Notes under the pieces: model-generated
The model's input: only the letters and a program-made list of their open reading frames with translations
What the model was told of the DNA's origin: nothing
Databases searched by the model: none
Program-made: the position numbers and the translations under genes
Shown: positions 18,603 through 23,546 of the stretch, piece after piece
Layout of the letters: the number at the start of each line of letters is the position of its first letter
How positions within the stretch are numbered: the first letter of the stretch is position 1
Source of the DNA: JAYUDN01 sp043739785
GTDB taxonomy: Bacteria > Patescibacteriota > Gracilibacteria > BD1-5 > UBA2023
Assembly (NCBI GenBank): GCA_043739785.1
Contig: JAYUDN010000037.1
Coordinates: 1 to 23,546 of the forward strand
DNA length: 23,546 nucleotides
Direction of reading: 5' to 3'

Positions 18603-18630
18603 ATTATAGCTATTTTCTCTCAAAAGACAA
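18603..18630 (-). promoter_or_regulatory. Promoter of the giant gene
   Basis: TTGTCT (18630-18625), a 16-bp spacer and a perfect TATAAT (18608-18603) on the minus strand, giving a leader of about 15 nt before ATG 18581. No Shine-Dalgarno sequence is visible in the leader. The rest of 18582-18783 shows no gene; near 18711 it has a fragment resembling the dispersed repeats (TCATCCTGAACTTATTACAG). Confidence 0.65.
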
Positions 18631-18783
18631 ATAAAAATATGCTCCACGATTTGTGAGGTCAGTGTATAATCATTACTCTATCTTTCTGATCGTAGTGAAC
18701 TTCCCAATCAATTCATCCTGAACTTATTACAGTGCTCAAATGCCGAAGTATTCATCGTATTCAGGTGAGGATATCGTATTTAA

Positions 18784-19683
18784 CTACTTTTTCCTTGTTC
18801 CCTCTATTTTCTCGATACGTTTTTTCAGGAATGTATAGAGCTCATCTCCGAGTCATTCCCGAGCGAGGGCATAGTCGATCGTCGCCTTCAGAAATCCGAA
18901 CTTATCTCCCGTATCGTAGCGCTCTCACTCCATCTCGAGACCATAGATATCTCGGTCATGTACCATGCGAGAAAAGGCATCTGCGAGGCGTATTTCTCCA
19001 TCTTTACTGGTTCCCTCATCTTCTCGTTCGAGATAATCAAATACCTCAGGAGTGATGATATACTTTCCGATAACACCAAGTCGAGAAATCGTCTCAGTGG
19101 GTTGTGGTTTTTCGAGAAATTGCTTCATCTTGTGGAGTCGACCACTTGAGGACTCTGGTTCGAAAATACCGTACGAAGAGACACGTTTGTCGGCTATTTT
19201 CTCGAGGGCGATGATAGGGCATCGTTTCTTCTCATAGGCTTCGACGAGCTGTGCTGCCCCGGAGCGTTCCCCACGGATAAGGTCATCTCCGAAGAGGACG
19301 AGGCAGGGTTCATTCCCCACGAGGGCTCGAGCTCTCAGAAGCGCATCGCCATCACCACGAGGGACCGGTTGACGAACATACGCAATTCGTGCCAGATTTG
19401 ATATTTTTTCGACTTCTTCGAGTTCTTTGATTTTTCCTTTTTCGACGAGGGTTTTCTCAAGTTCAAATGACATATCGAAGTGATCTTCGATAGATCGTTT
19501 TCCTCGACCAGTGACGATGATAATATCGGTAATTCCAGCCGAAACCGCCTCTTCAACGAGGTACTGGATGACGGGTTTATCGACGATCGGAAGCATCTCT
19601 TTTGGTTGGGCCTTGGTCGCTGGGAGGAACCTCGTCCCAAAGCCTGCGGCAGGGATTATACATTTGGTGATGCTATGCTTCAT
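18784..19683 (-). CDS. galU: UTP-glucose-1-phosphate uridylyltransferase
   Basis: The 299-aa protein makes UDP-glucose from UTP and glucose-1-phosphate for surface glycans. The nucleotide-binding motif AAGFGTRFLPATKAQPKEML (12-31) and PIVDKPVIQYLVEEAVSAGI are classic GalU. Later come VLFGDDL, FLEKPQP, GKYIITPEVFDYL and, after TGA at 18927-18925 (Gly253), ERYDTGDKFGFLKATIDYAL. That Gly is conserved in the family (EGxRYDTG), which supports UGA=Gly. One departure: the usual QxxxxGLGHAV is VRQPVPRGDGDALLRA, so the His is Asp. A second TGA lies near the C-terminus. It starts 3 nt after the upstream lipoprotein gene, so the two are one operon. TAG 18786-18784. Confidence 0.95.
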
Positions 19684-19686
19684 ACA

Positions 19687-20349
19687 TTATTGGATAGTGG
19701 GAGCCGAAGAGGTTTTTCCTCATGAAGTCGTATTGTAGGATCGTTTTCGTTGCTCGACACTTCGGACGCACATATCTTTCTGGATTTCTCATTTTATGCT
19801 ATCACAGAGCTTCGGGTCGACCGTCGCCATGAGACTGAGTACCTGCATTTTACAGTCACTTTCGGCGGTAAATGCTTGAGTGTCAGTATTTTTTGTCGAT
19901 CCCGTTCCCGTGATATCTTCACAGATTTTTATATCCTTGCCATCGCTCGCGAGCAGCGTCAAGATTTCTGATCGACATGCGACTTTTCCTTCATCGAGGG
20001 TATCACAGAGCTTTATGTCTTTTGTTTCTCGAGCATTGAGGATGGTGATCGATTGCTTACAGGCATTTTTTACTTCGGTATCGATGAGTTCATTGCATAT
20101 ACCTACATCCTTGCTTCATCGTGCCATGAGCATCACAGAACTCGAAATACAGGAGTTCACAGATTGGTCCATACATCGTACGAATTCCTGATTGGATCGT
20201 ACCTTTCTTGAAATAGTACCAAGTGCCTTATCATAAACATTTGTATACACTTTTTTTGGCGTGTGAGGAAGGAGTAAGCTTTCTGGTTCTTGACTGCTGG
20301 TACAACTTACGAGTGTAAGGAGCCCGAGAAATAATACGATATACCTCAT
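19687..20349 (-). CDS. Lipoprotein with five Cys-pair repeats (220 aa)
   Basis: The lipoprotein signal is MRYIVLFLGLLTLVSC (lipid-modified Cys16). From residue 59 to 194 come five helical repeats of about 28-39 residues, each with one Cys pair: C59/C67, C85/C97, C115/C125, C143/C166, C182/C194. The repeat reads roughly A..KDIKIC..L......AC...I..L, for instance TKDIKLCDTLDEGKVACRSE. The ten cysteines probably form disulfides, each tying two helices of a repeat. TGAs at 20118-20116, in IKGEIQKD and near the C-terminus are Gly. The family is not recognised. It lies 3 nt upstream of galU, so it may work at the envelope with glycan synthesis. Confidence 0.82.
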
Positions 20350-20370
20350 ATAAATAAAAGAATATATCTT

Positions 20371-20376
20371 ATTATA
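20371..20376 (-). promoter_or_regulatory. -10 box of the lipoprotein-galU operon
   Basis: A perfect TATAAT on the minus strand, 21 nt before ATG 20349, preceded by AT-rich sequence; no good -35 is seen. Confidence 0.45.
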
Positions 20377-20427
20377 CCAAATATTTTTCAGAGCGAAATG
20401 AATTTCAAATTCTTGCTTGCGATTTTT

Positions 20428-21582
20428 CTATTTTCATCGTATATACATCGCATCTCAGAAGCTAAAAAACCGGTATTTTTTCTCTATAGCGTACTCATAG
20501 AGTTCCATTACTTTTTTTCTTGTGAGCAGACTGGAGACCAACATGAGAAGGCTTGACTTCGGAAGATGAAAATTTGTGATAAGATCTTCGATGATCTGGA
20601 AATGGAACCCTTCATAGATGTAGATTCGAGTGGAAAAGTGGATTCTATTGTTGGTTCGGGTATATTCCGTGACAAATTCCTTGCCGAGGGTTGTTCTCGA
20701 ATTCCAAAAGTCTTGCGTATCCTGAGAAAAAGAGGATTGGATTTCCGGGCTGAGGATAATCCAGAGGTAGGGAAGACTTTCGAGACTACGACACACGGTA
20801 GTGCCCACGGCAAGGATATATTTCTCTTGTATGCGAAGAGTCGCGATAGTCGAAAATAACGAGAGTGGAACTTCGACCAACTCCTCATGAATCTGAAATT
20901 CTCGAATATCCTCAGTTTTGACCCCCTGGAAGGTCCCGAGTCCAACATGGAGGGTGATCATTTCTTTCGAATGGGGGAGCTTTTCGAGGAGTTCCTTCGT
21001 AAAGTGAAGTGACGCGGTGGGTGCAGCTACGGATCCGAGTTCTTTTGCATAAATACTCTGATAGTCTTTTTCTTTTTCTTTCGAGTAGGATATATACGGA
21101 GGAAGGGGAAGGGAACCGTGTGATTCGAAAAACTCGAGAATTCCTCCTCCGTGGAGACGCAGGACTCGACCTGCCTCCGTCGTACCCATGACTTCCATGG
21201 TTCTTCCGTAAACCGAGAACGTAGTTCCATCTTGAAAAATTTTTCCAGGACGAACGAGCGCTTCAAATATTTCCTCACTCTCGAGAGAAAGAAAAAATAT
21301 TTCTATATTGGTTACCTCCTTTTTTGTTCCTTTCACATTGGTTACAACTACTCTCGGTAATGCGAGTCGAGCCCGCAGGACGCGAGAGTTATTGAAGAAA
21401 AGTACCCGGTTCTCTGGAATCAGGGTATCGAGGTCGAAGCAGGTAGATTCTCGTATGATGTTTCCTGAATACCGATCGACTGCAAGGAGTCGAGAATCAT
21501 GGTGTGGTTGTACCGAATTTTGTGCTATGAGTTCTGGCGGAAGCTCGTAGTCATAGAGAGAAAGTTCGTAGGAAGAATGCAT
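20428..21582 (-). CDS. queA: S-adenosylmethionine:tRNA ribosyltransferase-isomerase
   Basis: QueA transfers and rearranges the ribosyl part of AdoMet onto 7-aminomethyl-7-deazaguanine in tRNA, giving epoxyqueuosine at position 34. The protein (384 aa) shows LYDYELPPELIAQNSVQPHH then DSRLLAVDR, FFNNSRVLRARL, LPLPPYI, GSVAAPTASLHFTKELLEKL, TLHVGLGTFQGV, then IIEDLITNFHLPKSSLLMLV, all QueA hallmarks. Start at ATG 21582 (MHSSYELSLYDYELP); an upstream open frame to 21690 reads as a hydrophobic, unrelated extension. With UGA=Gly it passes TGA at 20457-20455 and another, ending at TAG 20430-20428, nine residues later. It is somewhat longer than typical QueA. No other queuosine gene lies here. Confidence 0.95.
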
Positions 21583-21589
21583 GGGGCGA

Positions 21590-21617
21590 AGTATAAAAAA
21601 AAGTGAGGAGAGTGCAA
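21590..21617 (-). promoter_or_regulatory. Promoter of queA, probably leaderless
   Basis: TTGCAC (21617-21612), a 16-bp spacer and TATACT (21595-21590) on the minus strand. Only 7 nt separate the -10 box from ATG 21582, so transcription should begin at or next to the start codon. Confidence 0.6.
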
Positions 21618-21770
21618 TATAAAATAAAAATAACCCTTCCATTTTGGGATGGATATGACAGATTGTTCCCACCTTGTATTGTCTAGACACTTCTCCAAAG
21701 GCTTCCGATTTGCATGATTTCTCTATCGGAAATTAAAATCTATTGTATTTTTTGATTGACTATCTCATAG

Positions 21771-21798
21771 TTGATTCTTCCAACCTTTTCTATAGAAT
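21771..21798 (+). promoter_or_regulatory. Promoter of the TPR lipoprotein, probably leaderless
   Basis: TTGATT (21771-21776), a 16-bp spacer and TAGAAT (21793-21798). The ATG is 7 nt after the -10 box, the same geometry as the divergent queA promoter. Confidence 0.5.
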
Positions 21799-21805
21799 CA
21801 TCGAC

Positions 21806-23170
21806 ATGAACTTCCGATACTTTCTACTTTTTCTCATTCCTCTTTTTCTTTCAAGTTGTACCAGTCCAGTCCAGGTTACCCTCTTGAAACCAACCAAAAC
21901 CAAAAATAACCTCGTTCTCGAAAAAGAAAAAAAGGTGGCTTTTGCGAAGAAACGTCGCTTCTATATCGACGAGATTCGAAAAGCAGACTATCTCGCCCTT
22001 CGAAACCAGTCGACTGAAGCCCTGAATAATTACCTGATACTCCTCGAAAAGCTCGGAAAGGACAGTACCCTTGAACGGAAAATCGCAGATATATATTTCG
22101 AGAATAAAAACTGGGGAGAGGCGTATATTTATTTTCAAGACCTGAACTATGCCGAACTCCCGAGCGAGGAACAAGATAAATACATAGCATCACTTCTTTT
22201 TGATGAGTCTCAAAAGGATGCCCGTACCCATATCGAAAGTATGCTGACTGATAGCGGAAAACTCGAATATTATAAGGCGATCGATACCTGCCACACCGGA
22301 ATTCACAACTGTATTATCACGATCATGGCGAGTACGAGTAGTGGAAAAGAAATCTCAAGCCTTCGGGGTATCACTACCAACTATTTGAAGATCACGCCCG
22401 ATTTTTTCTATCGAAATATGCTTGTTGCTGCAAAGCTTTTTGAACAAGGGATGTTTCGCGCTTCGATGGTACTCTCTCAGGAAATACTCCTCAAGCGGCC
22501 AGACTATAAAGAGGCGATGAAGCTTCTCTGATTTTCTTATAAGGGACTCGGGAAGTATGAGAAGGCTCGAGATATGCTCACGAACTACCTTGAATCTTTT
22601 CCTAAAGATACGGACACGATCATAGCGCTTGGGGAAGTCTATTTCACCCTGGGAGACTATACCCTTTCGAACCTCTACCTCAACAATGCCATCCTCACCG
22701 ATACGAATGATAAGATTTCCCTCGAACGACGTCTCGCGTATAACTATATTATGATGGATGACTTTGACGGCGCCCTGAAAGTGCTCGCGCATATCCTCCA
22801 GAGAAAGGAAGCTCTTGAAGATGACTTTGTCATTGGAGCCTCATTGGCATGAGTGATGAATGAGTGGATTCGAGCCTATGCGTGGACTTCGGAGGGACTC
22901 CGACTTTTCCCAGACTCATCCTCTATACATACCGAGCGATGACGGGAACTTCGAAACCTCGGGAAGTACAGTGAAGCGGTTACGGAGATTGATACTGCCC
23001 TGACTCTCGCTCCAGAAAATACCAAGGCCCAGGCTGAAAAAGCCATCCTCCTCTACTATATGGCAGATTTTGCTACCGCCAAACAAGCCCTCGAAACGAT
23101 ACGGGCGAAGGTTACTGATACCTCTATCCAGACCGAACTTGATGAATATATTGCTCTGACGAAACTCTAG
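21806..23170 (+). CDS. TPR-like repeat lipoprotein (454 aa)
   Basis: The N-terminus MNFRYFLLFLIPLFLSSC is a lipoprotein signal with an LSSC lipobox. After a basic linker comes a chain of helix-pair repeats of tetratricopeptide type: EALNNYLILLEKLGKDSTLE, KIADIYFENKNWGEAYIYFQ, MVLSQEILLKRPDYKEAMKL, YKGLGKYEKARDMLTNYLES, IIALGEVYFTLGDYTLSNLY and, near the C-terminus, NLGKYSEAVTEIDTALTLAP. Such solenoids bind peptides or assemble complexes, here outside the membrane. TGAs at 22529, 22850 and 22940 are Gly, the first joining two TPR units (LLGFSYKGLGKY). The frame is open upstream to 21743, but the signal peptide fixes ATG 21806. TAG 23168-23170. Confidence 0.85.
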
Positions 23171-23202
23171 GTTTACTATGAGGGTAAGGTCTAATTTACC
23201 GC

Positions 23203-23240
23203 AATCTTATTTTGAGCCATTTGGAAAATGGGGTAAGATT
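23203..23240 (+). terminator. Hairpin after the TPR lipoprotein gene
   Basis: AATCTTA (23203-23209) pairs with TAAGATT (23234-23240), enclosing an inner stem CCATTT-gga-AAATGG (23217-23231). There is no T-tract after it, so terminator function is uncertain; the interrupted stem could be an RNA processing or stability element. No gene is seen in 23171-23546. Confidence 0.35.
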
Positions 23241-23317
23241 AATCATGAGCAATAGTGAATATCTGGAACAGATAGTCCTTAATTAAGGTGAATCAGACTC
23301 ACGATTGATCCTTCTAG

Positions 23318-23360
23318 TCCTGAACTTTTTCATACTGGATCCTTCCTTCGTCAGGATGAC
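23318..23360. repeat. Dispersed palindromic repeat, partial copy
   Basis: GTCCTGAACTTTTTCA is followed by CTGGATCC...TCAGGATGAC. The right half (23335-23360) is nearly identical to the right arm of the element at 109-179 (CTGGATCCTTCGTTCCTCAGGATGAC; here CTGGATCC, TTCCTTCG, TCAGGATGAC). The left arm is degenerate. Confidence 0.6.
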
Positions 23361-23453
23361 AGAATCAAGATATGAGAATAAAACCACGATTCATATCTGA
23401 TTTGGCTATTTTATGAATGTAAAATAGTGTTTCTTTTACTTTTCGATACAATC

Positions 23454-23546
23454 CAATTATCAATTATCAATTATCAATTATCAATTATCAATTATCAATT
23501 ATCAATTATCAATTATCAATTATCAATTATCAATTATCAATTATCA
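23454..23546. repeat. Heptanucleotide tandem repeat (CAATTAT)n, running off the window
   Basis: The 7-bp unit CAATTAT is repeated about 13 times without a mismatch from 23454 to the last base; the true length is unknown. It is pure A/T apart from one C per unit, in intergenic DNA. It is not CRISPR: there are no spacers. Confidence 0.97.

Noticed and set aside
23454..23546. CRISPR array
   Set aside because: A 7-bp unit with no spacers and no cas genes is a simple tandem repeat.

Overview
The window comes from a bacterium that reads UGA as glycine (genetic code 25). This points to the candidate phyla Gracilibacteria or Absconditabacteria (SR1); the window alone does not decide between them. 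Nearly every gene carries in-frame TGA codons, and all 22 protein genes recognised here end in TAA or TAG. Several TGAs fall where conserved families need glycine: two glycines of the RecF Walker A motif, the Gly before the GalU RYDTG motif, and a Gly in YraN. TGG is the normal Trp codon, so UGA=Trp is not needed. Under the standard code most genes would look broken; a 1343-codon gene alone has about 18 TGAs.

Layout. 1-2961 (+): the end of one Cys-rich zinc-ribbon protein, a complete paralogue of it, and a nucleotidyltransferase-like protein. 3015-8822 (-): two small membrane proteins (Lmo0937-like, phage-holin-4/YvlD-like), a secreted LprI/DUF1311 protein, two tandem overlapping half-ABC exporters, an unknown protein and a DUF1003 membrane protein. 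8823-9336: no convincing gene. 9337-9788: a YtxH-like protein (+), a terminator and tRNA-Cys (-). 9873-10808 (-): a lipoprotein and a membrane protein. 10845-14449 (+): gatC and recF (overlapping), a secreted Ig-like surface protein, and yraN. 14550-18581 (-): a 1343-aa protein of unknown function. 18784-20349 (-): a Cys-repeat lipoprotein and galU. 20428-21582 (-): queA. 21806-23170 (+): a TPR-like lipoprotein. The window ends in a heptanucleotide tandem repeat.

How the genes fit together. A large share of the genes concern the cell surface: lipoproteins, a C-terminally anchored surface protein, an exporter pair, small envelope-stress-type membrane proteins and galU (UDP-glucose for glycans). 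Mixed among them are core functions: tRNA amidotransferase subunit GatC, RecF, queuosine-making QueA and tRNA-Cys. This suits a small, probably host-associated cell with reduced metabolism, though that lifestyle is inferred from the lineage. Several promoters have a 16-bp spacer, and two of them place the -10 box 7 nt from the ATG, suggesting leaderless mRNAs. No CRISPR array, rRNA, transposase or prophage was seen.
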